A stretch of DNA of 64,000 nt from Paramacrobiotus metropolitanus. Taxonomy: Eukaryota > Tardigrada > Eutardigrada > Parachela > Macrobiotidae. Below the pieces are notes generated by a model, which worked only from the letters and a program-made list of their open reading frames with translations, was not told where the DNA came from and did no database searches. Below are positions 37,784 to 50,116 of the stretch, piece by piece. The DNA is taken from the NCBI RefSeq assembly GCF_019649055.1, contig NW_026570373.1:186001-250000 (forward strand), in the 5' to 3' direction. The position numbers and the translations under genes are program-made. Position 1 is the first letter of the stretch. Every line of letters starts with the position of its first letter.

Positions 37784-38613
37784 TCCTTTTTTTAGTGCTT
37801 AAAAGGATTAAAACTAATAAAAATCCTTTTATTAGTCTCAATCCTTTTATTAGTGCGACCCCGAAGGCTTTTTTTGTTATGTTGGTGGCTTTTGCAACAG
37901 CCTCGTTAACAACAGTTTTAGCGGGGGCTCGCAAACTTTGATCTCTAACTTAGTGTGCAAGATGCTGGGGTCATCGTATAATTTTCCCGTTCCAAAATCC
38001 CCACGCACCTGATTTCGCAGGTAGAGCTGTAAAGCATGACGCAAGCTCTATGGAAGATTAATAAATATTTATGGCTTTCAGCACGCGCGGAGATTTAACC
38101 GACACGCAGAAGCAGCATGAGCGCAGCCAGATTTCTTTAAATTCCTTGCGCCCTTACTGATGATTATAAGAGTTATCCTAACCGAGACAGCCATTGTCTA
38201 AAGTTGGAAATACACTGTCGTAACCCGCGCTACGTGACCGGTGACAGGGAAGAAAGAAAACATTGTCCAGAGGTCATGCGCTCATACCGTTCAGCGCAAT
38301 CAAGAATTTCCGTTTGGAAAGCAATAAAATTTAACTAATCGTAACCACAGCGGTTTCGTGACTTTACATCCTTTTCCAACCTGAACAGTCGATTGCTCCC
38401 TGGAAGCGCTGTATAAGCAACTCCAGTTGAGATGCTTTAAGAGCATCGTTTTAGTATTGACCGTTTTTATTAGCTTTAGCAAAAGAATAACTTGATGTAT
38501 TTGCTATTTAGATAAGTCTTTGCTTACGCAACAGTTTATTGCATGCTTCTCACGATGTGTCATCCGTGTCGGTCAACGCGAAGAATAATTCTCAAAAGCT
38601 AGATAAGTACATA

Positions 38614-39738
38614 CAGCCCTGCCGGGCCAAGTTGGGACAGTTTCTCTCAAAAATTTCCATGAATCGTCCGACACCAAATTAAAACTGATTAAATGTTCAA
38701 ATGATCCCTACGGGTGTCCAACATCTTTTAGATTTGAGGTTTTTATTCCGGAAGCTTGTTTCGAATTATAGTAAGATAGAAACTAGAGCAGACTAGTTGG
38801 AAAATGTGGTTCGACCCATTGATTTTATTAGGTGCTGTCCCATTTAGAATTTGTTTAAAAATTCTTCTGGTGTCATAGTCTCAAACTGGTAACTCTACAA
38901 ACTGTTCGCGATGCAGTACTCTCGCAAACTGTTCTATATACCAGTCGATTTCAGCCAGGTGTGAGTGACCTTTGCAGTCTGACTGCTGGTACCGGAAAAC
39001 AGGAGGGTGACCTCCTCTGCATGCTCGCCGTACAGTAGCAGGGAGCCGTATGTAAATTGTTTTGGTAAAATCTCGTTCAGGAAGTTTACAGTGTCGATTT
39101 AAGTATCGCTATCCTCACAATAAGCCCGGGGTATTAAGTCCCAGAGAGTTCAAACAGCACCTATAACTTTTTTTATCTGTAGCTTCGTTGGTTTTTTGTT
39201 CCACTTATTCAACACAACCATCTCCCGCTCTATGCAACAGATGTCAGTCAAAACATCAAATTCGAATGACGTGATCCATTTGTCATCCCTGGAAAGAATT
39301 AGTTCGAGGTTACCACACTATGTGTGCTAGGCAGCCCTGTTCTCCCGAAGATTAGTTATAACATAGTAGTCTATGGGAGCGTTCCCTAATTTCGCACCGA
39401 CCGCGAGAACCGGTTGTGCACAATTCTTTTGCCAACTTGTGATGGACACCTTTTGGGTCTCTCAATAGATTTACAAAAAGTCCACGAGAAAATATTGATC
39501 GGTGAATTTTCTAAAGGGGCAGTTATAAGAACTCTAAAACAGACCATCGGTCCATCGCCCCGCCCCCTAAACCACCGCTTGGCTCGCTACTGGCAGACCC
39601 GAACTTATCGGTTTTGACATTTCTGAATTCGCAATAAAAAGTTACACCAATAATGTTAAATGAAAAAAGTAAAAAGATGAATACAAATATTTTATAATTT
39701 ATTTTATGCAACTGTCCCAACTTGGCCCGGCAGGGCTG
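38614..39738. mobile_element. Tc1/mariner-type non-autonomous element 2
   Basis: Perfect 29-bp terminal inverted repeats, beginning CAGCCCTGCCGGGCC and ending with a GTTGGGACA core, are flanked by TA on both sides (38612-38613 and 39739-39740). Length 1125 bp. The interior shares sequence with element 1, including minus-strand LLYGEHAEEV against LYGERPKKV and following AKVT-W. No complete transposase frame. Identical ends suggest it moved more recently than element 1. Confidence 0.85.
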
Positions 39739-39740
39739 TA

Positions 39741-41449
39741 GGTAGGTACTTGAGAAAGTTTGGTGCAGAAGTCAGAACAAATTTCAAAAAAGTTGAATAA
39801 ATTTATGTTTAAAAATTAAAAAGCAACTGCGGAATTTCATCATTGGCCGTAAATCAGCAGCTGCGCGCTAATGCGACTGCTCCCGAAGCGAAAATTATAC
39901 TCATATGTTTCTTACTAGATAAAGTCATATTATAGCGTAAGCGTTTTTAATGCGGAAATCGTTGAAGTCCCTTTTTTTGCATTCGGCAGTACAAACAGCC
40001 GCAATTTAATCATCAGGAGTTTTGAATGATTGCTGCCTTTTATTGCAGCCCCAATCCATCAGATACACAATGTGATAATTAGTGTAGGTTAGTAGCGTAC
40101 TAACAATAACAGAGGCTATTAGCAACTGGCAAAGTACCGGTAAATTGTTTGCCCATTTTATCATTTCGAAACCAAATACAAGCCGGATCTAGATTTAACG
40201 GTAGTGACATGCTCTGCAATACTTGTACTCACAATATTGCATACACGACCAACCTGACTCACGTCAGCAGAGTAGAATCTGGACTGACTTGTGGAAGATA
40301 CACAGAAATATTAATAAGCTCTTATTAATATTACCAACAACACGATCGCGACCAAACACGCAACACCACACACACGAACACACAGGGATCCCGATCAGCC
40401 GATGGTCTGGCTGATCCACACGACTTCCGCTAAAGAACTATCTCTAGCTCCCTAACGAAGGTCACACTGACATCCAGATACTCAGAACTAGATTCAAGAT
40501 GGAATATGCGCGCAGAATCTAGAACCAAGCTAGAATCAAGACTCGTCAAGACTGATTCTGTAGACCAGAATCACCGCTGCATTTGCCCATTCACTCAATG
40601 GACGTGTGCCAGCTACACCGTAGCTGCACCGTGCACGTACAACAAAGCCAACTAGCTGTACGAAGATGACGTAATACAGTGCAGTACTGCCCAGATCATG
40701 TCAGTAGGTTGTAGATGAAGTTGATTTTGGACCGGGCAGTCCATTCGTCCGAAATCAGTGCTGCCGATCTTGCAGTTGGCTTTCGTTACTTATTGTCCAC
40801 GGCCGCTGACTGTAATGCCGGAAGCCAACTTGTACGGCCGTTGTTTAAAGTGGACAAAGTCAAAAACCAAATGATACACCGATAACTGCCGGTTATCGTA
40901 ACATGATAATATCCACCACGTGAGGGTGCACATGGCGGTAACCTGCACGCTGGGTTTCAGGGAAAGGTGATGCCAAGCCTGATCTTGTCAGCATGCAGCC
41001 AATCAGCATCGCCGGATATGACAACATGCTACTCTGAATTTCTTTGTGATTTAACTGATAATTACTGCAATGATTCATCAATGCCAAAAATTTACCACAG
41101 ACAATTTGCATTTTCCTGTTGGCATTTAGACACAACTGTTTTGCTGGCTCACATTTGCATACAATACTGTTCGTAAATCGGATAAAACCGTTTTATTGTA
41201 GAACGGAAACCGGTTTATACGTTATTTGACGGACCAAATCACAAATAATTAATTTATCGGCCCATAAACTAACACATTACTCAATTTACTATGACCGCAG
41301 AATACAGTTGAGGAATCCATGCACAAGTTACTACATACATACAAATACGTTAGTACATACATAAAAAACTGCTCCTGTGCAATAAATTCTTTGTAAAGAC
41401 AAATATCCAAAATTTAATTCGTGCGCTTCACCATAAAACATCGGTTTGC
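39741..41449. other. No gene recognised
   Basis: Mixed AT-rich sequence. Around 40380-40600 the composition and CAGAATC-type repeats resemble parts of the LTRs further right, so an old LTR scrap is possible but not shown. Confidence 0.35.
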
Positions 41450-42204
41450 TCAGTGTTTTCGTATTGACGGTTTGATGGCCACCACCCGGACAGTATTTTC
41501 ATGGGCTTGACCCATGTCATAACTGGAGGGATGACTGGGAATCACCAGATCATACAGTCCGGCTTTCTCCACCCGAAACCCGGCATCCTACACTAAACCA
41601 GCCAACTCGTCGGCGTGAAACGCGTACCCGATGGGCGACAGTCGCTCCTTCAACACCTCCCAGTATATCTCCCTCCCCACCCATCCCGGCCATTCCATCC
41701 CACTCTTCCTCTTTTCCTCGTACTGCCGACAGACTTCCGGCGGACACCAGGCTTTCATCGCCTGCGTTGTGACACAGATCGCTCCCCCGGGAGCCAGCCA
41801 GGTGTAGGCCCTTCCGAAGAACTCCCGGAATCCGTCGGGCGAGGTCAAGAAGTGAACCCAGCGTCGGCCATGATCCCGGCGAGACTGTCGGTGGGGAAGT
41901 CCAGTTGGGTGGCGTCCCTTGCCACCAAGGTGAGGTTGGCACGTTGCTCCTCGGGAATGCGGCGTTCCACTTCTTCTAGATGAGCGGAAGCAATGTCGTT
42001 GGCGATGACGGTGGCGCCGTCTGCCAGCAGGTGTTCGGTGACGATGCCGAAGCCGCAGCCCAGATCGGCGACTGGTTGGCGGGCGCCGTGCATCCGTTTG
42101 AGAAAGATCCCGGTGTAGGGATCGATGAGCTCCACGCTCCACCCCATCTGGTTGCGGGTGGTCTGCATCACGCCGTCGATTTTTGTGGGGAGTGTTACCG
42201 GCAT
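41450..42204 (-). pseudogene. Class I SAM-dependent methyltransferase, copy 1 (broken)
   Basis: Predicted Rossmann-fold methyltransferase with the SAM-binding motif VADLGCGFG, the acidic loop VIANDIA and a WLAPGG segment. The intact N-terminal part runs from 42204 (start MPVTLPT) to about 41866. There one base is missing relative to copy 2 (GCGTCGGCC against GCGTCCGGCC on the plus strand, near 41864), and the product would stop at 41845. The conserved frame resumes after the shift with WVHFLTSP, then meets an in-frame TAG near 41588. After that, DAGFRVEKAGLYDL and an end at 41450 remain readable. No intron is visible. The G+C content is clearly above the flanks and the motifs resemble bacterial proteins, so bacterial origin is likely but not proven. 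Confidence 0.8.
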
Positions 42205-43899
42205 CTTAAGGAAGGCTCTACTACAACCTGGCTTTCATTAACAGGCAGTATAAGCAGCGGCTACAGATGCCGGTACTGAATATGACACTAATGGTGTATC
42301 ACGTGCCGCTGTTTCACAATAAATAAGTCTCGATCATCAAGGCACAGGTTGCACAAACAGCGTTCCATGTATACAAGCCGGCAGTGTGCCTGGTTATATG
42401 GCTATGACGTATCCTTGTCGAAGATCGCTTCCGGTGAACTATACAGTGTACGATGCATGACAATGAGAACTGCGAAGAACACTTTTTTATAATGTATGGT
42501 TTCTGAATGTGTCATCCTGTCAATAAAGCGTTAATGCCGCTTCGTAGAATACACAAATTGCAGACATCCAATTGAACTATGTTTTGATTGGCAGGCCGGA
42601 TTAGACGGTTGCTTACACGATAGTGGAAAAATAACTACAAAGACTGGCAGGTCGCGTGATCTCTCCGCTGTACGGTGCCATTGCCGACATACCTAAGCCA
42701 ACTCGTTGTCTGAGTTTATTACCGCAATACATCGAGCCGATCCGTAGATCCACAATAACTCCAGCTTATGACACCGATGTATCCATTATTCCCCACTTGC
42801 GGTGATTATAGTATAATTATGCTTGGCAAGCTGGGAACGCTTCGATCGAACAGTAAACTATCGATACATAATGTACAAGTACGTACGGTAGATAGTATTG
42901 TAATAAATAAGCAGTACGGTAGATAATAGTGTTATAAACAGATTGACAGTTCCCTAAAAGTATGTAGTCGTAAAGACTGCGCTACGCTCACGCTTTGTGG
43001 CGTACTCTACCAATGCCGAACATGGTTTAAATTACGAGTTCCTGAACTGATTAACTCAACGTTTAACTAATACTGGCAGTAAATGAAGCACTCATTGTGT
43101 ATTCTTTAAATTAATTTGTACTACATTTCACGTGGAGATAATTTGTGCTCGTGCACCGTATCAAGCTGGAACAGCGTCGGTTTAATAAAAGTTTGTAAAA
43201 CCTGAACTTATGCACCGAACCGGTGTTTTGTGGTGGCTAAACCGGTACCGCCCCGCATGCGGTTTATGGGCGCCTATCTGTAAACTGGCTCGATATTTCA
43301 AGACAAGTCACAACCACTCACTAATATGGTTTCACAGCTGCGTTTGTAAACCAGTGGCGCTTCAGCAGGTAAATACCAACAGCTACGGAAGTTCCCGGTA
43401 CACGAGTTATTGTGTTTACCGTTGCGTGTCGGGTTATGCTTTATGATTGGTGATTATCCGGCAGACAAAACGGAATCACTATAATATGTTTTGTCTGTAG
43501 CCTGTCGGTGAAATCAGGTTTCCGAAGTTATAGACGTATAGGACTGACGGTTTCCGTAAACTTGCCGGAAGCCCGTTTTAGTCTAGTTTAAGTTTGAAAA
43601 TTGATTATGTACGATACACTTCATCTTAACCACTCCGATAACTGTATTTCCGGAGCTTCTATACTGTGACGATTTATTTAAGCGCTGCTAAGCAGAATTA
43701 ATAATAATCCCTATTTATCCATCGTAGCCACTCAAATGCAGCGGAAAGGAAACAATTTTTCTAAAGTTCGTTTATTAATAAGCACGACGATGTAGGATTA
43801 TTCAGCATTCAGCGTTAGCATTTGTTTGTCGAACAGCTGAACTTTGCCGAATACATTACATAAATTGAATTGTTGTGTTTGCTGCGCACACTCTTGTTC
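42205..43899. other. Spacer between methyltransferase copies
   Basis: Composition returns to AT-rich. A short duplicated piece (CAGTACGGTAGATA and similar) lies near 42885-42930. No gene recognised. Confidence 0.4.
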
Positions 43900-44618
43900 T
43901 CATCGAAACGGCTTAATCGCCACCACTCCTATGGTATTTTGAGATGCCAAGTAGCTGCGATAACTGGCGGGATAACTGGGAATCATGAGATCGTACAACC
44001 CGGCTTTCTCCACCAGAAACCCGGCATCTTCCAGCCAGTTCGCGCTCTGGTATACGCGTACGGGCGGGCAAAATCCCAATATCTCTCTCTCCCCACCCAT
44101 CCCGGCCACTCCATCCCACTCTCCCGGTTCTTCTCATACTCCCGACACACATCCGGGGCACACCAAGCTTTCATCGCATGCACCGTGACGCAAAGTGTTC
44201 CCCCGGAAGCCAGCCACGTGTACGCTTTCTGGAAGAACTCGCGGAAGGCGGGCGAGGTCAGGAAGTGCACCCAGCGTCCGGCCATGATCCCGACGAGACT
44301 GTCGGCGGGGAAGTCCAGTTGGGTGGCGTCCCTTGCCACCAAGGTGAGGTTGGCGCGTTGCTCATCGGGAATGCGGCGTTTCACTTCCTCGAGGTGGGCC
44401 GGGGCGATGTCATTGGCGATGACGGTGGCGCCGTCGGCCAGCAGGTGTTCGGTGACGATGCCGAAGCCGCAGCCCAGATCGGCGACTGGTTGGCGGGCGC
44501 CGTGCATCCTTTTGAGAAAGATCCCGGTGTAGGGGTCGACGATCTCCACGCTCCAACCCATCTGGTTGAGGGTAGTCTGCATTACGCCATCCAACTGGGC
44601 AGAAGTCAACGCTGACAT
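43900..44618 (-). pseudogene. Class I SAM-dependent methyltransferase, copy 2 (C-terminus shifted)
   Basis: Duplicate of copy 1, about 2.4 kb away in the same orientation. The frame from 44618 (MSALTSAQLDG) keeps VADLGCGFG, VIANDIA, DSLVGIMAG, WVHFLTSP, WLASGG and the EWPGWVG segment. After YWD, about 25 nt are missing compared with copy 1 (18 nt in frame, then a net loss of 7 nt), so the open frame ends at 43983 with an unrelated tail. The conserved C-terminus (WLEDAGFLVEKAGLYDL to IKPFR) continues in another frame down to a stop at 43900. The SAM-binding core is whole, so a shortened protein of 211 residues could still be made. Single exon and GC-rich. Substrate unknown. Confidence 0.75.
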
Positions 44619-45261
44619 TATGAGATGGGCTGTGTACGTGAACTTTGCACTGAATAAGCAAACTTATGCTCGGTACCGTTCAAACAGCGGGTGTAAATGC
44701 CGAGCGAATCTGACAGTTTAGCTCGCTTTTCGTAGCTGTTATATACCGCAACGTGGACAAATTTAAATCGTGTACAGTAATACATTACTGTTAAATGGTA
44801 GCGTAGGAGCCATGGTGCACCTGTCTGTACGACTCTCTGCAATTTAATCGGTCCCTTGCGGCAAGTAAGGCACAGCGCCATGGCCGACATAGAAAACATT
44901 CTATGAAATCTAGGCTGCAATTCGTGGAATATATCCTGGCGGTATAATTATCGAATGTATCATTTTCTCAACTATTGTCTGTAAATATCTCGCAGCTATC
45001 AATGGCCAACTGTGATTGGCCTGTGGACTAACTGTCAGTTGCCATGTCGTCGTTTGATGCTTCCGTAATTATAGGACTGGCATGTCATATGTTCTGACGC
45101 TGCCGTCTGCCATCTTACTCGCCCAAAAGTACCAATAAAACTTCGACCAAAACTCGTTGAAATTTCTCCTCGTGCTTGACCTGGAAAAATGGCTGGAGGC
45201 CGTGCGTATAAGCATAAAGAAATATCCGGCTGGTTATTAAAAAGTAATGCACTGACAATAT

Positions 45262-45718
45262 TGACATGCTATGCGGAAGTCGCACCGCGACAACCGCACT
45301 AGATGACCAAACCTACTCAATCGGTAGAGTGGGAATATGCTCTGGACTCCGTAAGTGGTACTACTGCCTACTTCCGCTAGGTACGAGCGGATTGCTGTGC
45401 CTAACGAAAGTTACCGAAACCGAAACACTCAGGAACTTCCCAAATGTTTAATCACCAAACCGAACGAACGAACAAACAGAACAGAACAGAACGAGATATG
45501 AACTTCCTTCTAACCTAGAGTCACACAACCTTTCAGCTAGAAACAAGCTCACAGATTTAGTTGAAGTTAGAAACTTCAGACTCCCCAGTTAGACCAGAAT
45601 CGTGGATCGCATTAGCGATCAAATGCGTTAGATAAGAACAGCAAATCGTACGTAACAGAACAGACAACACGTACGTCATCACACGTACGTAATACGCGCA
45701 ATCTATGCATAGCGCGTT
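45262..45718 (-). repeat. 3' LTR of the 3.4-kb element
   Basis: 457 bp and highly similar to 48219-48676. It differs mainly by a short deletion near the TGACATGCTATG end and small indels in the CAGAACAGAA tract. Confidence 0.85.
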
Positions 45719-48218
45719 ACCCCCACTGCTACAGAATTAACGTCCGCGTTAATCAAAGCAAACAAAACAAACCAAAACCAAACTCAAAGAAAACTTTAAA
45801 TCCAGGAAAGTACCGTGATCCTGGGAGATCCTTTCCATCATTCGCGTGTCAAATCCGGGGTGTAACGGGGGCTCGAATGGAGGTCCAGGTTGATGAAGTT
45901 GGTGTTCCGTCCAAGTCCTCCGAGGTTCCTGGTTCCAAGCGCGTCCGTTATCGTCATCCATCCAATCTTTTCGTATCCAGGTAAGGTTTTCACCCATCCT
46001 CTCCCTCCGAAGAGCTCGAGGATCCGTAAACCGTCAGGCCAGACACATCAGAAATGGCAGCCATTCTGACAAACACAGGCTACCGCCAATCAATCAACAA
46101 CACAGATACAGATTAAAACGAATGAATACCGTTCGTTAATCAGCATCTTCAGTGCCCCAAAAAGTGGATATTTAATTCCACTAATTACTGGCAATTACCC
46201 CCACTGCAAGTTTGCACCTGCAGTCAAACGATCAAACACAGTCAATCACAAATAGATCGCAAGAACCGATACGATAGCATGGTTCTTAGCAATGATCAAA
46301 CAAAACGCAACTAATATCATCCAAGATTAATTTCCGGATGACCAATTTGAATCCCAACTGGATTATCAACATCCAGTTATCAAAATCAAACAATAATCGT
46401 AATTACTGCTCCGACTGCAGAATCAAAATGATTTTAGAATCACTTTCACATAAATCAAACACTGCACCGCAGCACAGCGTTTCCATGCACGTAGCTACCA
46501 CACCGGCGGCTACGGCGCACAACACAAAGTACTTCTAAATTTCAGTACCTGATTTCCCAAACAACAAGTTATTCTGATTTGCACCTAATTTCTGATCAAT
46601 CAGCAGTCAGCATCCTTTTGTTGATAATCCTGCGTTGGGTTAGATAAAATAAGTTACTGCTGTCAGTGTTCCTGACAATGAAACAGCGGACTCATAACGT
46701 AGCAGTCAGAACTTAAACGTGAGCACAACATTGCTCACAACCTGATTCCATTTTCCACAATGCAGCATTCATCCCAGGCCAATAATAGTTCCGCAAAACA
46801 TTACGGACTGACCAATCATGCAGATCACCAGCATGAAACTTTCATGGCAGTCTGCAACAGTTCTGACGGCTAACTGATTTTGACTACGTTGTCACCAAAA
46901 TTGCCTACCGCCCTTAACTACGGTACACAATGCCACGATAAACATGAAAATCTTTCGTTCTCTTTCATCCGACTCATCTCCTCGATTCTTGATCAGATAC
47001 TTCGCGCTGCATAAGCACTACCACTGGCTTCCGACGTCAACCCACACTAGCCTGAGCACCCCACTGCAAAGCGAATGATGCCCTGTCGGACGGCGTACCG
47101 AGCAGAACTTAACCTGAGCGGTATCACGCCCCCACTGCAAGTTTCCTTCAGTGCAGCGGAACTCTTGTGCATGTTTAACCTGCACAGTATGAATTAACCT
47201 CCGGTTTGCGCATCAAAACAATCCCAAACTATTACTTTCGATTCTTTCCCATCGACTTCTTCATCATATAAGCTTTAATCACCTGATCCGGCGGTTCAGC
47301 TGTCATAGACTCTTACGAGGTTCCGTACTGGTGTTTCTTTCCCAATGCGCGCCATGGCATTTAAAACATATCGGTTGTCCGTCTGGAAAATACCATTTAG
47401 CGTAATTAATGGTTACCTGCTTACCATTATCAACTGCACTTCCTTCGGACTTCTTCTCATTACTAGCAGTAGCCCAACTGCGCTGCTATCTGCATCAACT
47501 CTCTTCCTGCCACTGAACTGTCTTTGATTCAGAGTAACCAGAACCGGGATTACTGTTACGCAGCCATACTGCAGTTTTCAATTCTGACAGAAATTCTTCA
47601 ACGATCTGCCTCTTTTCTCTTCCGTATTTGAACCAAAGAAACGGTTCTTCTTTAATCCTTGCTTCAGATAATACGTTCCGATTCGTTCAGATCGAGCTTT
47701 TTGAACGACGTAGTGAACGATTTGAACGAAACTCATCAACATTTATCATCCCTTTTCGACGGGACGGTTTACTTTTGCCAGTTGACGGCTCTTCTACACC
47801 GTCCTCCGGTCCAGCGGTTAATGCTGATGGTTCAATCACTGTACCATCCATTGCACCTGCTTGACAAACAACAGACAAGTAATCCAGGTCACCGAACCCG
47901 GATGTAAGTCTGCTACACAAATAACAGGGCTTTCGCCACCACTTCTCAGTACACACCGTACCAATTACCAGTACGAGTACAGTATACGGACTCCCGTCCA
48001 GCACCTGGCTCGCACTTAGGAACCGTGCCTCGCGCAACCCTCTAAGGTCACTGCGGTACACACTGCGGGCAAGCACCTGGTTCTCGCTTAGGAACCTTGC
48101 CTCACGGGATTCTCTGAGAATCCACGTGGTCAACCAGCACCACACAAAACGCCAAAAACTAATACCACTTACCAGACGATCCAGATTCCCAGGGGTTGTT
48201 AAAATCCGGTGGGCGCCA

Positions 48219-48676
48219 TGACATGCTATGCGGAAGTGACATGCTATGCTATCGCACCGCGACAACCGCACTAGATAACCAAACCTACTCAATCGGTAGA
48301 GTGGGAATATGCTCTGGACTCCGTAAGTGGTACTACTGCCTACTTCCGCTAGGTACGAGCGGATTGCTGTGCCTAACGAAAGTTACCGAAACCGAAACAC
48401 TCAGGAACTTCCCAATTGTTTGAATCACCAAACCGAACGAACTACACAAACAGAACAAAACAGAACGAATGAACTTCCTTCTAACCTGGAGTCACACGAC
48501 CTGTTAGCTTGAAACAAGCTCACAGATTCAGTTGAAGTTAGAAACTTCAGACTGACTAGTTAACCAGAATCGTGGATGGAATTAGCGATCAAAACCGTTA
48601 GATCAGAACAGCAAATCGTACGTAACAGAACAGACAACACGTACATACGTAATACGCAATCTACGCATAGCGCGTT
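48219..48676 (-). repeat. 5' LTR of the 3.4-kb element
   Basis: 458 bp. On the minus strand it is followed by the primer-binding-site-like TGGCGCCCACC (48218 downward). It carries a duplicated TGACATGCTATG start not found in the other LTR. Confidence 0.85.
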
Positions 48677-48844
48677 AATATCAATAGTCTCAATACTGCA
48701 CAACAAGCGATCGACACTCAACATGTTATACAATACAAATATACATTTTAGCATGTAATTTGTGCTTGCACCTACAATTGTATACGAGTTCAACGGTGTA
48801 AAACTTCATCCGAAAAGTATCACGCGGGCGTGACGGAAGCAAAG

Positions 48845-49088
48845 TGTAAGGGCGGGACGCTCCGCCCTCCTGAGTAGCTATTCGCTGTTTCTGGGGATTT
48901 CCACCCCGCACATTTCTGCGCTGTTTTGACGGATCTGCAGCACAGTTGCACTGGCTGCAGAATTTTTCCTTGTTAGTCTGGTGTTGCTGCGCCACGGTGC
49001 GCATTAGATTCGGCAATAAAGCCTCATCCGGGTTCACCGCTGTTCGCTGTCGAGGATACGCGGGGCGCCCATACGGCCCCGCGTTATA
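48845..49088 (+). repeat. 5' LTR of the TRIM element
   Basis: 244 bp; contains an inverted GGGCGGGACGCTCCGCCC near the start. It differs from the 3' LTR at only a few positions, implying fairly recent insertion. Confidence 0.88.
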
Positions 49089-49872
49089 TGGTCGCAGATC
49101 GTTGGTTACGAGCCAGGCCGTGCGCGCGGGCAGCGCGCACGGCCTCGCTCCTCTGATTATCTGAGCCATTTTAACCCCTTGGTGTGGAGCTACAAAACGC
49201 CCCCCCATTCCCGCGGAACGTGTGGATTCCTCTCCCAACTGACGGAGATGGACGCCTCCCTGCGACGGATGCCTCCCAAACTGGACGGAGATGCTGCGGA
49301 GCTGAGAAACGCCTCCTGCGATGCCGATAGCGAACGCGACCCGGACCAGCGGGAAACCAGAACGGATACACCGCCAACTGCAGCACCAACTCCGATCTCA
49401 ACGGCACGGATCGACCACCAGCATCTCGCCGAAGAATACTTCCACCAAACCACTGCCCGAACTTCCTGGGACGGCGACCTCTCCCGGGACGGAGCAGTGG
49501 ATTTTCACCGTGGATTTGCTTGTTTTGCTTTTCTTTGCAGGGTCACGGGCCACATAGACCCCAAACCCCTGCCCAAATTTTCCCAGAACGTGACCTTTTC
49601 CTGCTGAAGAAACTACGGAATTCACCCGTTTCCGAGTTGGACCCTGGATCCAGTCGCGACAGAGCGCTGACCCAGACGGATGAACTCGGACCAAACCGGA
49701 CCGAACTGACCCGGAACCCAACCTGAGCCGAACCAGATTCGAGCCGACCGAACCAGGACTGAGCCTACCAGACCGAACTGACCCGGAACCCGAGCCGAAC
49801 TGGCGTGGGGTGCGGATCCTCCGAATCCTGGGAGATTTCGCTCCGAGGACGTAGCGATGCCTGCAAAAGGGG

Positions 49873-50116
49873 TGCAAGGGCGGGACGCTCCGCCCTCCTG
49901 AGTAGCTATTCGCTGTTTCTGGGGATTTCCACCCCGCACATTTCTGCGCTGTTTTGACGGATCTGCAGCACAGTTGCACTGGCTGCAGAATCCTTCCTTG
50001 TTAGTCTGGTGTTGCTGCGCCACGGTGCGCATTAGATTCGGCGATAAAGCCTCATCCGGGTTCACCGCTGTTCGCTTTCGAGGATACGCTTGGCGCCCAT
50101 ACGGCCCCGCGTTATA
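49873..50116 (+). repeat. 3' LTR of the TRIM element
   Basis: 244 bp, the same length as the 5' LTR, preceded by a polypurine run at 49865-49872. Confidence 0.88.

Larger units (their letters stand above)
45262..48676 (-). mobile_element. LTR retrotransposon, degenerate and non-autonomous
   Basis: Two direct LTRs (45262-45718 and 48219-48676) bound 2.5 kb of interior. AATAT flanks both ends (45257-45261 and 48677-48681), a 5-bp target duplication (ATAT if 4 bp). On the minus strand the right LTR ends TGTCA and is followed at once by TGGCGCCCACC, a typical tRNA primer-binding site. A purine run, AGTGGGGG, precedes the left LTR. The element therefore reads right to left. The interior has only broken gag-like pieces, including a zinc-knuckle-like CFKCHGAH near 47346-47369. 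No protease, reverse transcriptase or integrase frame was seen. Confidence 0.85.
48845..50116 (+). mobile_element. TRIM-type miniature LTR retrotransposon
   Basis: Two 244-bp direct LTRs (48845-49088 and 49873-50116) start TGTAAGGG or TGCAAGGG and end GCGTTATA. CAAAG flanks both outer borders (48840-48844 and 50117-50121). TGGTCGCAGATCG follows the left LTR as a likely primer-binding site, and AAAAGGGG lies directly before the right LTR as a polypurine tract, so it reads left to right. The 784-bp interior has one frame (49179-49607) with no recognised domain and a repeated CCGAACTGACCCGGAACCC motif near 49695-49797. Too small to encode its own enzymes. Confidence 0.88.

Noticed and set aside
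41615-42279. Plus-strand frames of 99-122 codons over methyltransferase copy 1
   Set aside because: Antisense shadows of the GC-rich gene; no motifs. The same holds for 43870-44615.
47687-48292. 201-codon minus-strand frame
   Set aside because: It crosses the LTR border and contains a local duplication; it is a leader and broken gag-like region, not a host gene.
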